This document shows, piece after piece, positions 23,901 to 37,933 of a DNA stretch of 64,000 bases. The position numbers and the translations under genes were made by a program. Origin of the DNA: Metarhizium brunneum (taxonomy: Eukaryota; Ascomycota; Sordariomycetes; Hypocreales; Clavicipitaceae); assembly GCF_013426205.1 (NCBI RefSeq), contig NC_089423.1, positions 6,262,001-6,326,000 of the forward strand. The letters are read 5' to 3'. Each line of letters opens with the position of its first letter. Position 1 is the stretch's first letter. Under the pieces are notes generated by a model. It saw only the letters and a list, made by a program, of their open reading frames with translations. It was not told where the DNA came from and made no database searches.

Positions 23901-26900
23901 GATCAGGCATGGTGATTGTGAGCCTTCCTGACTTTGGGATTTGGGTGCTAACTGTGGCTAGTGATTGTGGATCGATTGCTGTAAATAGATCGGTTGATAT
24001 GACAAGATGTCTTACACGGTCTCCAACATGGCCCAGCTGAGTGTTGACAATGACGGTAGTATGCAGACCTGCCCGAGGTTGTAACCTTGGAGCTTCCAGC
24101 ACTTGAAAGAACCTCTACCCAATGGGTTGACGAAACCTGCGGCTTGTAAGAATGAATCATGCTTATCGTACAAGAAGTTGTATGGATGCACCCTCAGCAT
24201 CAGGCAACATGGATATCTGCATCGTTGTCATCCATCTCAGTAGGATCCGCGTGCAATTGAATAATTTGGACGAACCAAAATCACAGCCACTCAGTTCAAC
24301 GCCCATCACCGAGCACATCATGCGGCCGAGTATGCGAACATCACGTCAGCCGCATTTGCATAAAAAAAACCACCTGTCTTCGCCTAGAGTGACTCCTATT
24401 TTGGGGCTCTTTACACTCCCTAACTGCTTTGGAACCACGCCAATTCCTGCAAAAAAAAAAAGAACCTCATAGGCTCCAAGAACAAGCCAAGGCGTTCCAC
24501 AAAGCAACGGCTCGTATCCGGTTCGTAGCCGTGAAAGTGGAACCTCGGATAGTATCTGGTCCCCTTCATTCTTCACAGTCCTGACGACCTCGAGCACATC
24601 TGTCTGACTCCATTGGTGGTTTGACCAGCTTGACACTTCTATTTGAGGTTTAATGCATGTTCTGCCTGGTACTTTTTCCAAGTCCGGGGCACATCCACGA
24701 TTACCTTGACACGTCACGAAATGTCGCCAGTACGACGGGCAAACGGTCATAACCACCTGGATTGTCGATGACGGAATTGGTTTACATGGCCAAGTCTGTA
24801 TTCGTCTTGGCTCGCTTTCCGAAAACTAGCTTGTGATCTTCCTCGTCGCAGCAGCCAAACTGTCCTGAAAACTCGAGTCTGTCACGACAATCGAGCAATG
24901 CGACTGGCTCGTACGGCTAAATCACAACAAGAACCCGCCTCCTCACTACGTAGACGATAGATAATGCCTCATGCACATCCAGCCCCGGGTATGCGGACGG
25001 CACAGCGACGAGCGGCGCTTCGGTCCCTGCATGCTGTGAATGTATGAAACGGCTCGCTTGGAGTGGCTGCATTAACGCCGGTGTGTTTTCTACACGGATG
25101 CAACTTGGAGGAGGCGTGTGCTGCTTATAGGCGTGTCGTCCTGGCAGCCCGGCACATGAATCTCCAAACTTCATTTCCTGCCGGGACGATCATGCCTTGG
25201 CCCGGACGGAGTCGGATAAACTGCAACTGAGATGATGACTGCTGGCTTCTTTAAATCTAGACGAATTGGACTCTGTGGATATAAACGCTGGATCTTGTCT
25301 TGGTGTTGGTGAGCTATCACTTGCTACCCTAAATATTCTCAATACGAGTCTCGTCCCCCTCCCCCGGATTGTAACATTAATATGGCGAGGCAGACGGCTG
25401 GTCTTGGTCGAATGGACATTCTGTCGTGTTATGGGCGAGTTGGAGGCAGATGTGTTCGAGTAGAACAAAGCTTCTCGTCATCTGCAATGCCCGTCGTGTT
25501 CGCGGCGTACACACAACGCGGAGCCCTTCCGCCATGCCGGGGCATGCATGTCCCCGTCCAATTCGGGTCTCTGTCGCGGACGCGAGGCGTGTTACACTTG
25601 GAGACGGACATGAACGTACCAATAGGATAGCCGTGGCGGCGTCACAATAATGTTCGTGATTAACGGTGCTGATGAGATCGGCTGTGGGGGCGCAGCGGAA
25701 AGGGCTGTCGATAACTTCCAGCCTGGGGATTCAACATTGGGACCCCGCATTCTGATGAGACGGCTGCTATGCGGTGAGCTGTGGTGCTCAGGTTGTGTTT
25801 CGTCATTCGGAGTGGTTGGGGCTCTGCAGTGAGAGGTGATTAGATGGAGATGTACGTGGTGATGGGAGGGGGTGCTGTTGCTGATTCTTGGATGCCCGGT
25901 CCTGTCTGTCGATACCAATGTGCTCCTTTCTGTTATGGTGGTTTTCTCGACTGACATATGAATCAAGAAATGTGAAGATTGGCGATTGATTGCTCGAGCT
26001 CCTCCGCTATGCACCCGGACGTATTCGCCGCCGACAAGGTCCTGCGACAAAGTCAACTCGTCTTGTCCTCGTACGGGCTGCCTGCTCCACGGTTGCACGC
26101 ACCTCAGCAACATGAGTCCTCATTTGACCAGTCACCTGAAATACATGTTCGTCGACTTGCCTTTGCGGTGAGAGACACGACCATGCGGGGGGTAAAGACT
26201 GACGCTGGTCCAGGCCAGTGAGGGAGCGATACGGTCCCGTGAATATAGGATGTCCAGTGTGTTGTCAAGAAGGAAATATGTGACGCAGGCCGGCTTCTTG
26301 TGCGACGCGAGGTACTTTAGGTCGATGCGTTTGGCGATGATGGTGCATACGGGGGCATCGTGATGGATTTATGGTTGAATTGAATGGAAGTTACGCCTGA
26401 GATGGGAGGCGACGCCCTATTGGCATCTCGGCAGGTGATGATTATCACATCGAATTCGGGGGAGCGCAACGATGAGCCTTGAAATTGCCATGATATATTT
26501 GAGAATAGATGAAGTGCCGCGGCTGCTGATTGTGAGAGCGAGGTGGCCTTGTGAGCGTGGAAGGATACATTATGAACAGGTTGAGGGCCTTGTGCTTGCT
26601 GGAAGTGTGTATGGAGACCTGCAGGATACTCGGCGCGTGCAGATTAGTTTGACTCGGCTTGCAAAGAATTCCTCGAAATTCATTCGCGCTCTCTCAGCTA
26701 AAAAGAAACATGGAATTTTGCCAGAATGACCTGCATACCCTAGAGTTTGGTTGACCGTGATATTGATGCGGCTTTTGTGAGTTGAAACTAGTTGCGAGGT
26801 CGTCAGGACTCAGGGGGTTCCACAACGACTCTCGAGCCAATCAGCTTACACGGTGCTCCAGAAACCACAACTTGGAGGGTTTCAATTCCATACATACCTT

Positions 26901-27406
26901 GAGTTTAGAGATATCCCAACGTCTGTCCAACGTCCTACAATAGCACGGTTCGCGCCTCTTCTCGGCCATGGGACCCGACATTGGCGCCGGCACGCAGCGG
27001 CCTTCAGCCAGAAACACCCCAAATCGTCACTGTTTCCAGGTGGCCGGACAACAAGTCCATACAAGCCGACGACTTCAGACCCTTCATTCGCCGACAAGCT
27101 ATTGACGCAGAACATGAGCCAAGTTTAGCCATCCTAGCGCTGTCATCGACAATGTACCACGAGTCTTTCCACATCACGCACGAAACTGAAACTCTGCGCA
27201 GCATCCTCCAAAGGGTGAATCAGTCCTTCTTGAAGTCTACAACAGCAAACAAGCCGCCTTCCGGACTGACAAGGTCAAAATGATCTCGACGCACAAGACC
27301 GGCCAGCTGATGATTATCGAGGTCCATGGATTGGGTGTGTTGGTGGATGGCCTGTTTGCTTGTCATTTCACGCCTCAGTGTTCAAGATGTGTACGTCACC
27401 TATAGA

Positions 27407-27898
27407 TTACGCTTGGGTCCCTTTGACGCATATCAACAGCTCGGCCTTGCTACTGCTCAAGGAGGGTTGTAGATAAAAGACCGGAAGACGGCGCTTGAGT
27501 TCTGGCGTTTTGTCTGTGGTTAATTTTCGAATAACCTCAGCAATACGCGGAGGCTCCGGGCACATAAGTAGCGTCTGATGGCCAACACCAAACTCATGTG
27601 CACTTGCCACGAGGAGAGTAGGTTCATCCCACATGAGTCGAGACGAGATGATGCAATCAACATAGTCTCAGCTGCTGGAGCGAGGCGATTCAAGCACCAA
27701 CTCTGCGACAAAGATAAGGTCAGATAGCTTCGACCGGGTTCGTGATATGTTCTTCAGACTCACCACAGGATACATATACGCCGTCGAAACAAGAATATGA
27801 GCTCCGTGTTGTGCAGCCGAGTCGAGGCTTTTTCGTGACAAGATGCGCCACGACAGCATCTTGCAAGTATGGATGAAACTCGGCGCGTACCATCGCAA
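27407..27898 (-). pseudogene. Possible coding relic with in-frame stop
   Basis: One frame stays open for about 164 codons except for a TGA at 27668-27670. It reads like protein on both sides of the stop (for example HGAHILVSTAYMYPVV before, GVGHQTLLMCPEPPRIAEVI after). I do not recognise the family. It could be a decayed gene fragment, an unrecognised intron-containing gene, or chance. Confidence 0.2.
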
Positions 27899-28142
27899 CT
27901 CGACTCACAAACAGCAGCCTCCGTCATGTCCCATCAACACTCATGAAGCTGCTCTTGGCCAACATCTCTCCCCCAATACCCAATCAGCGGCAACCAGAGC
28001 CAAGAGCGAACACGAAGCCGCCAACCCCATCCGTTCGTCACACACAAAAGCATTGGCGGCCATGATGATCAAACACCATCCAGGCCTCGGTGAGCAGTCC
28101 GTCACGCCGCTTCCCTCAGAAGCAGCGCACTGCTGATCCAGT

Positions 28143-28163
28143 CCCCCCCCCCCCTCCTCCCCC
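28143..28163. repeat. Poly-C tract
   Basis: A run of twelve C followed by TCCTCCCCC. Simple sequence, likely unstable. Confidence 0.8.
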
Positions 28164-31100
28164 AACTTCTCACGACTGGAGCTCCGAATATATTCGTACG
28201 ACACACCACCGCACGATCCTGTCTCATCAACCACCGTCACACACACGTCTCGTCACATCATTCCGCCCATCCCAGATCAAAACCCAAGAGCAGCTGAAAC
28301 ACATCGATCACCCAGGCACCCCGTGGCAGACCCCGTGGCGGCGGCAGCCACCAAAACGCACCCCACAAGCCAAACTGCCACCGGAAGCAAACTCCACGAA
28401 CCAGGTTCCGCACGTTTTCCCTCTCAGACCCCCAAGTCCGCAAGGCTCTCGGGGTGAACCGACGGCAGGAACAGACGTCGGCGACTACAACACGGCCACC
28501 AGGCGCACCCTGTCGGCAGGCGTCCTCGACGGCGTCCCGTCCCAAGAGTCCAGGACTCGAAGGGTGCTGCCACCAAGACGACTAGTACTACTGCTACACG
28601 TCCGTGTGCCTGTGCGCCGTGCCACGATGCCGCGGCGTGCAGATGAGTCAATTCCCGAAGAGCAGGTTCGCGGTGCCTGCGGTGTGCTCCGTGTGTTTGT
28701 GCGATGCGTCACTGGGTGTTCAGTCCAGGGAGGTGTATTCTGCTCCCCTTTGGCACGAGGCGGCAGAGACGACAGCTCTTTTCCGTCCCCCGTACACTGT
28801 GTACATGCGGCAGCTGGTATAAAAACTGTGAGCTATGCAATGGACAAGCCCGCATCTCTGACGATCTGACAACGGCACGGAACACGCATATATGCGCATC
28901 GACATGAGAGAAACACCAGCATGTCGTTTTCAGAACGGCAAGCCCCCTTCCCCCCTCCGCCCCCCGGGCGCCATTCATCACCACAACGTGGTTCAAGCGC
29001 GGAGGCGTATGTAGTATGTATGTGTGTGTACTCCGCAAGGCGTACATGTGGCGCTCGCGTCACGACCAACAAAGACTGCAGTGACAAACAGCTGGAAATT
29101 GCAGGCGTCTAAACCGAGTTTCCAGACCTCCCAGGTACCGGAAAACGAGGCCAACGGAGCGGGAGGAAATCACTCCACGGGAGCAGTGTATCCCCTCGCT
29201 ATTGCCGCCCTCGACCAACATGAGAGCACGCACAGATGCTCACCCATCCGAAGTGACCTGACCTCGGGCTCCGGGCGGGAAAGAGTGGGAAAAAATAGCA
29301 GTAGTACCCCCAAACCTGCACTCTCTTGGGTTTTGCGGAGGAGGAGAGGGCTTGGCTGCAGGTGCGGGTTGCATCGTGGAGGGCCTGGACTGTCTCTTCC
29401 CCCCGTCCCCCTGTCTGGTTTTTGCATCCGGGTGAGGGAAGATGTCACGATGTTACACGAGGAAATTGTGCATACATATGTGCATACATACATACGGGGT
29501 TGGGGCTGCTGTGTGTACATACATATCTAATGGCTGTAGAGACACACGCGCGCATAACATGGGGAAAAAGATATTTTGCCCTCCACAAAATTTCCCAGTC
29601 GAAGAAAGAGGGACTTGAGGAACGGCTCGATTCTCGTGAGAGTGGGATACGGGCTTGTTTGAGCAGCACGTTTCCTGCCACGGGCGAAACCCACGTCCCT
29701 GGCCGACAAAATTGGCTCAGAACAAAAACATGGCCTTGGGCGACCAAAATATTGCACTGTGCAAAGGATACTAATTCAAGCACCGCCCTGTCAGACCAGA
29801 GGAGACGCGGGAAGCCGGGGCTTCCAAAAGCCGTTGCGGCCACAGAATCGACCTCGTGCATCATTTGTCGTAGTACTATGCGGAGAACCGAGTGCCGAGC
29901 ACAGAGTATACATACATATTACAGGGTAGTAGTAGTATACGGAGTAACTACCAGGGCCTGTGTTGTAAACCCCAAGCCACGGCTTGCGCCCGCAGGTCAA
30001 GTTCCGCATCAAGTCGACATGATATTGGCGGACGAATCCCGCAGAGAAAAAAAGAAGGCCGGGCTGGATACCAGCAGCCGTTTGTATCGCACTGCAACTC
30101 AAAACCTGAAGCTCTCCGATACTCCGTACCGAGAGGCTTGAAATGATCCATTGCCACGCGTTTCTCGAGACTTGCTTGATCCACGGGGCGGAGACGGGCT
30201 CGACATTGTGATGTGTCGCTTTCCAACACGCCGCCAAGTGAGAGCTGACGGACGTGGAAGAAGTGCGGGCCATCCGTCGCCAAAGCTCTCCATATGTATG
30301 TATAGAGCACGCCAAGTTGTTAGACTTGACCACCTGGTCTGGTTGTTGCAGGAAGCAGTCTTTAGCCGGGGTAGAGCCAGCCGACATACAATGTCGCAAT
30401 GTTGCACCTCTGATCTCACCACGTCTCTCTCGCGGCTGCATTCATACAGGGACCCGAGTATCGAAAAAAGATAGTACCCGTCACTGAGCAGGCCACCAAC
30501 AAGGGTCCTTCAGGAGGTCCATTTGCCCCAGAAAGATCGTCGCTCGCACAGACCGATGAGGATGGCTCGGCAGCCACTTTTTGCTCAGGGGTTGAAAGGA
30601 GACAGGATCCCAGTGGCTGGTAGTGACAGTATGTACGGAGTAGATGGGTGTTTATTACTCCGTACTCCATGCGCCGTATCAGATGAGTGTTTGTTGCGCC
30701 GTATTTTGATAACAGAATGTCTGGGTGAATTGCGCCCAGACTCGGAAAGAAGAAACTCGAGACGCACTGTCAGTCCAAGAACAAGGCCAAACTTGCAAAG
30801 GCAAAGATGACCATCCAAAGAGCAACCGCCAATCGCCCCCGTCGTCATTCTGAAAAAAAAAAGGCAATGATAGACGGATACTCAATCAGGCCGCTTGCTT
30901 CAACTGCTGGTGTCATACATAGTACACATGCATATATGAAACCTGGCCATTGGCAGCGAATGACATGGTACAGGCACTCCAGTGCAGTGCGGCTCGTGAG
31001 TTGACAACATTGAACGCCTACGGAGTACAATAATCATGACAATGGAGAGGCAGGGCAGAAGAGCGGCAGCCCGGATGGCAGAGGTGGCAGAAGCAAGACC

Positions 31101-34100
31101 TGGACACTCTCCGTTAGCCGGCAACCAGACCCTGGCCGTCATCATGGAAGAATACATACATAAATGCCCCCTGGCGCAAGTATGTACATACGAATAGTAT
31201 ACAATACAATACACACGCTACGACTTCTTTAGCCGCTGTTGAATATTGACGCCATGCAAGGCACACGGCACACGGCACAGGTTGGGACGTGGGCATAAGC
31301 GAGAATGAAAAAAAAACCGGAAAAAGAACCGTGGTTGATTTATCCTGAAGCCCTCCCTGGCTGTTTTCATCATGGTGATTGCCGTAATTTTGAGAAAGGC
31401 GAGCCGGGCGGACGGGCGTCTTGGTCAAAATAGTTTGACAGCTCAGAAAAGCGGCCTCTCGACAAGGCGACCATTCATTTTACCCACCCACCCATGCGGC
31501 CCTCGGTGAAGGGGTCGATGCATCATTTGTTTCTGTCCACATCGAGTGCCCGTACAACGTGTACTAGTATGTACTTGTGTACGTGCCGCTTCGTCTATCT
31601 GCCCAGTTGAAACAGCGTCGCTCGTCAGCGCATTGTTGTTGGCGGCATGTGAGACAGAGGACCGACGTAGCATACCCCAGCCCGCCTAGCCCACGATGGA
31701 TCGTTACCCGTCAAGTTTTTCAAGGCACAATCAAAGTCCTGTTGGTATAGTCGGCAGAAAACAAACAAGTGTGGTAGCCTGCTTCGGGCATCCCGACTAC
31801 ATCTTGAGCCGGCCCATGACACAAAGAGCTGCCATGCATATGACGATCGGGGCCGAGTGAAGACAATTTCATTGACCTCTTGTCTTTGGCAATGCTATTT
31901 TTTTTTGTTCTCTGTGCGCCGGCGTGTGCTCGAGCCAAGGTCGGACTTCGGGTGTGTTTCCATGTTAGGCAAGCTACCTAGGCACGTAACTTGGGTGATT
32001 TTGCTCGCGCATCGCCCACTGTCAATGCTGGTCCTAGACAATGGCTCCATTGGGGAGAGTCAAGGACCTTTTCCGTCTTCATTTGATGCGCGAACTGCTG
32101 CTCCTCAACGTCAAACAGGGGTGCATGATGCCTTGTCTTGCACCAATCCCTCCGTCTTGTGGCACTGATGGCGGCTTTTGCGTGACGTCTGAGCCGCGTT
32201 CAAGCATCTGATTAAGGCTGTGGAGCTGGTAATAGTATGGAGTAGTTTGTGCTGCGATTGAGCCGTTTGGTCACCATGTACGGACTAAGTAGCTGTCAGA
32301 ATCCCTCCATGGAGCAAGTCGATCCACGGCTCCATCAGACAAAGTTTGCAGACCCTCTCAGGTTCTTGGAAAAGAGCATCTCTTGGCGATCGATGTTTAT
32401 CATGAGGATCGAGCTGAAATTTGGGGGGTGAATTGCTAGACAGGGCTAACAGGTAACTGTAAAAGAGAGGGTTCACAATGTCAGCACAAGACAGCAAGCA
32501 CCAACAAGTGTGAAAACTTAACGTTTTTGAAACAAGGGTCTGAACAAAAAAAAAAAACTCAATCAGAACCTTGACATATCATTGCCAAGACACGATGCTG
32601 GCCGATGGCATCGCAAGCCGCACGCAGCCGAGCAATCCAGTCTTCTTTCAAGCGCCCTGACCATTTTCGGGCTTCTCTGCCCAAGACACGGCTCGAGCTT
32701 CACGCCACTTGTCAGGTCCACTGTGTGCAATTCATCCCTCTAGAAGGTTTCTGCTGCGTCAAAATCCTCCAGCCCGAATGGCAGCACCATATGCAAGGTA
32801 CGGCTGGAACCGACTGAACCGACCGAGGAATGTGTCAAACAAGTTGCCTCGAAGCACTCTGACGTGCCCAGTGGAACCATGGAAAGCCATTGGCGCACCG
32901 TGAATTTCTCTTGCTGACCTTCCAATGACGTTCACGGTGCTGATGTAGGGAGTACGGAGTAGTGCTTGGCGCAAGCTGGCTACTCATCGCGCATTGGCCA
33001 GAGCATCAACAATTGAGTCTTTGTATTTCGATGCAAGGCTGAAGCTGGACGACCAAGCGTGTGGCTGCTGAGAAGGCCGGAATGTCCATCTCATATTGGC
33101 GACCTCACCCACACGCCCCCTATCCGCCGTCACGGGCAAGGCAAAAGCCAAGGGCCAGCTGATCACAGCTACTAGTACACTACTAGTAGCACTTGCTAGA
33201 ATTAGAATCGCCGACCAAAAGAGTTGCGAGGACGGAGGAATCGACCAGAAATAGCATGGGCCCACAACAGACTCGACGTCGGGACCAGCAAGAGGACGCA
33301 GCTCCATCAGCCTTGTCCAGCCGACACTGCCTGCACGTGTGGAATGGCCTACCGGCCGGTTGACATGTAATGTTGGGAGCTACAGACGCCCTGGCAGGAC
33401 TCAACCGCTGGCGCCAGTTCCTAGCACTGAGGAGTCTTGGTCGCCGTTCACCTGAGCAGCGGCAAGCATTGCCCCCGTGACTGAGGTGAGACGGACTGTC
33501 AAGAAATGTGCAGTGGCCCCTTTCATTTCGGTATCCCGTCATTTGTTCAATTCTTGGTGTTGCCAAATCACCTGAGCATGGCTCACTTGGCTGGACAAGT
33601 GGTATTGCGCCATCCGCACGATGCAGGTGAGCATACCACGGAGCTGGGATTTCGAATGGTCTGTTCTTCTCCCGGTGAGAGAGAGCCTGCCAATGAAATG
33701 AGAGCCATGTCGGAATACGCAGCAGTTTCGAGACACCGCCAACATGGAAGCTCGCCGCCCGCGCTTGCCACCACTATTGCCAACATTTGGTGGCCGGTAT
33801 TCATCCAATCCACGTCTGCCTCGGCCATTCCGTTCCTTTGGGTCCGATGCTTGCTCGCAGATGCACCGGGTGTCGGGCTGTGGCTTGTGGCATGCGCTCC
33901 AGATATTATTTGTGAGGAGACTTCTTTGGTTGCTCGGTCGCACCAGCAGATGAACCCATGGTTGTCGCATCTCATACTTGCTGCTGCAACACACATACAT
34001 GAAGGATGGCTGGGCTTTTCGGCCCATGAACAGCTCCGGATGAAACGCTACCGGAGCTGCGGCGGTGGCATTTCTGGGAGATGCACGATTTGGTTGTTTC

Positions 34101-37100
34101 GATTTCATGTGCTCAGCCGACACGCATCCGCATCTCGTATCGTGATACGCAGAACTCCTTTGACATTGAGCATCAGTGACAGCAAGGGCTGGCAGCCCTC
34201 CCGTGCTTAGGAGAACTTGAGCTCGGACCCTCTCAGCCTTGTCGGATCTTGTTGTAATTACTAGTACTTCGTACTTGAAAGCTGAAGTCTGGTCAAGTAC
34301 TTACATAAGTACGGAGTCTGCGATGGTGCTTAGCGTCTCTTCTTTGGGAGTTGTGACAAGCCCGTCGCTGCCAAGTTGGTGAACTCAGCACCAATCACAT
34401 GATGTGATCTTTGCACTTGATCAGCCGTTGCCAAGTCGTTCGTTCATTTGACCATATCAAACCAAGCACACATCAACCCCCACAGGCAGTCGGCAGATGC
34501 CAACCCGGGATGGTAAACAGATTCTTAGTGGCTGAATAACGAGATCTAATCAAGCACAGGGGATCCCCTGCATTGTAACTTCTACAATGTTTGCTGTACT
34601 GGGTACTCTGTATGGGGTTGGCCCACCATCAGGTCTTGGTGACCTCGATAGAGAAAGTCCCTATCGATGGGCAATTTGCACTCTTCTACCAGGCAATCGG
34701 CAACGCACCAAAGGGTCGACAAGCCCTTGCTGTTTCACGCCACGCCATGGGCTGCGACTCCGTTTGATGCGAGTGGCGCAGTCGTGCAGTGTATTCCTGA
34801 TGTGCTGCCCGCTGGATGATTCTGTCGATTGCCCCGTGGCCTGGGGATCGTGTTCGATTGCATGTACGGAGTTAAATTCTCCCATGTCCAGAGCCCGGGT
34901 CGAGCACGGTGATTGGCTCTAATCCTATCAGGCGTTGAGCAGCCGATATGAAGCTCGTGGCCCGACAAGCCTTGGAGCTGAAAACGTCTCGTCATCACCA
35001 TTCACGGCCTTTGGCGCCCAGATAAAAGTATAAAATATCCCGTCACTCGGGCGTACCCAGCTGAACAGGCTCGTTACCCGGCATGCGCGTTCTTAAACTT
35101 CCACGTTTTGCGGTGAACCCGCTCCACGTTCCCATACAGCCAGCGCGTCCCCGTCGATAGTTGTGGACGCCAAGTCAGCTAACCGGAAAATAGCGTCAAG
35201 TTTATTCCGGCGCGGTACTCTTTGGGTTCGACTCTTTCCCATAAAGAACATGACAGATGGGACCTTGCCAGCCGGGAGTAAACCAACCCCAGGATACGGG
35301 AATTCCAAATGGGCAGTGGAATTACCGTGGGAGGCCAAAAGTCTTCAACTAGACCAGGTAGGCACCTGACTATCGCGCCCCATATTGTGATTTATCATAA
35401 TACATTGGTGTGCATTTTATCTTGGGCAAATTTATTCTGCCACACAAGTGATCAAGTCAAGATTTGACTTGGAATCACCAGCCAACGAGCAGCTGGTTGG
35501 CTTGCGAATGTTCCTGACCAATCGTCATCCAGCTTGCCAAGATTGCTAGATTTCCCCATCCATAACCAGAGAAGAGATGGTGGGAGTGATCAACGCTTAG
35601 AAGCGAGTAGGGCCCGAGCAAAATTCGTCAGGTGGCGGCTAGACAACTCGACAGCAGCCATGGCGTAGGAACCTGGCACTCGTGATTTGCCCCAAGTGTA
35701 TTCGTATGCCATCCATCTGACAGGTGTGGACCGAAGTGGCCTAGTTAGTACATGGTGACTATCATCGCAGCCACACGATGGCCTGGACTACATGGGGCAC
35801 TAATAGAGGCTGCGGCTGCGGCGCAGATAGACTTTTGGGGAAAGGCTGGCGTCGTTGGTGCTCAATTTAATATGTATGCAGGAATGGGAAAGGGGTACTG
35901 GTTAAAACAAGTAAGATGTCTAACGGTTCAACTCGGGCGGCGGGACAAGGCGAAACGTTCGCGGCGCATCACAAAAGATGATATTGAGAAATGTCGTGCC
36001 GTCGGAGCGAGTGCCAGGATGGTTACATGGAGATTTTTCTTTCCTTCGTTCCTTCTTTCTTTTGCTTTGCGTTCGGTTACTTGCTGGTCTCATCTCTGTC
36101 ATCCATCCATGCGCTCAGAATTCCAGAAGGTGTGGCGATGCCAGATAGAAATGTCTCACTGGGGTACGCCTCGAATGACCGCAAATAGCACAGGCATGCC
36201 AGTCTGAAGCTCCTTGTCTCATAAAAAGGAGCGACAGATCGGAAGAAACCGTGGCGTGGCCAATGTACATGTGTTTCGAAGCAACCCACGGCGAGAGCAG
36301 CGGACAGATGCAATGATGTAAGAGCACATCACTGGATTGTCTGCAAAAGGCATACGGAGTATGTGTGTCGACAGTGAGGATAAAGGTTCTGGTGAATAGA
36401 GTTGTCGTCGTCTGCGGGGCAAACAACCACCAGCCCGACTTTCGAAGGTGTTGCGACAATGGCAAAATGACCACTCGGCTCCATCGAAGGGTCTGGGGGG
36501 GTTGGATTGCAGGACGGCAGCCATCCTCCAACGACCAATAACGACGTGCAGAGGAACAGAGTCTGCTGCAGGTGCAATAGGCCGGTGGTCACACTGCAGA
36601 CAAGTGGTGGATGGTGAACTTGCCCTCTCTCGGAACTCATCGCCAGCTCCACAAACAGCCACACAGCCAGCGGTTCCTGATCCATGGCAGCAGCATGTCT
36701 TCCTGGTCGCATGGGGAGGCCACAAGGGACAGATATTGAACACGAATGCGAGCTGTTGATGCGAAGCGGGCTGGTCTGATGAGGATATTCTTAGACGGCG
36801 GCAACAAGCACAAAGTCAGGGGTTATTTTGTTTTGTTTTGTGTTTCCTGCGCGTGAACTGGAACGTGAAGCAGCGTTTATAGCATTGTCTGGCTCGAATC
36901 GCTCGCCCAGGTCGCCTAGCTGCAGGCGAGCCAGGCCGGGTTGTATGTAGCACGCCTTTGCGGCGGGCAGGTTTTCGCTCCATGGCTACTGATACTGATG
37001 AGAGTCATTGGTGATGACGACCTGCTGGTTCATTCCCAGTATGGTGGCAAATCAAAGGGGTCATGGATCCTCGGGAGAGCACACTTCTAGTCTTTAAGTG

Positions 37101-37909
37101 ACGCATCATCATGCCATATGCTGCCCAAGGTGTCGAGCGAACCAAGCTTTCCGGGGTCAAACTGCCTAGCGTTGTGATAAGCGACTTATGTATGTTGCTG
37201 CAAGAATCCCGTTTGGGGCAAGAGTCTGCCTCAGTGATTAGCACGACAAGTTGACTGCTTTGGAACAGCAACAGCATGCACGACGATTACCTCATGCTGC
37301 CTCAACGCTGGTCCAGCAATTCTCCTGTTACAAGCCGTTGGCACGTAGCGCGGGGAGGCGGTTAGGTTATGCTAATAACAGCACAAAGAAGTTCGTGGTG
37401 TGTTCTTGTTCTGCACCTGACGTCCAGGAGGAAACATTGAAGGAAAAGAAAAGAGGCACGCCAAACACTGTGGAGAGCGGGACGCTAAGAGTGCCGTTCA
37501 CAAAAGGGAAGCGGACAAGGGCGGGTGCACCAAGCCAAAATAGGGCTAGACCATGCTGGAAGACAGCCGCCGCTAATCCCAGGCGGGGCGACGATGCACC
37601 AGACGGACAGCAAGCCACCACGCTGCTTTGTTGCGAGGCTGCCTCAGGTTGAGGGTTGGCAAAGGACGGCAACGGCTATCGTCTTGGACAGCTTGTCTGA
37701 CTGCCTGGGCGGCAAAATTGGCGTCGATTGTCCGCAACTACTGTCGTGACCAGAGAGTTGGTCCAGACTGAGCATCCATTCCACGGCGCTGATCAGTTCT
37801 CTGTCCCGAGACGTGAACAAAAGAATGAATGAATTTCCGAGGCGTGAATAATCCAAGACGGAAGGCATTCTGGCCTGTTGGGCAGAGTTGAACAATTCAA
37901 GACAGGGTG

Positions 37910-37933
37910 CTACTACTACTACTACTACTACTA
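37910..37933. repeat. (TAC)n microsatellite
   Basis: Eight perfect TAC/CTA units in the gene-poor tract. Confidence 0.9.

Noticed and set aside
28090..28869. 259-codon proline/arginine-rich ORF and an overlapping Cys-rich frame near 28591-28740
   Set aside because: Low-complexity, starts in a poly-C tract; the Cys-rich frame lacks a start and a secretion signal.
29326..30441. Long ORFs on both strands (271 and 216 codons)
   Set aside because: Mutually overlapping, contain short repeats and TACGGAGTA motifs, no protein-like conservation.
33506..34210. 234-codon ORF (+) and an overlapping 194-codon antisense ORF
   Set aside because: Both frames are open over the same DNA, neither has recognisable motifs, signal peptide or sensible composition; likely chance.
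35752..36207. 151-codon ATG ORF
   Set aside because: No family motif, no splicing support, hydrophobic stretch arises from a CT-rich DNA run.
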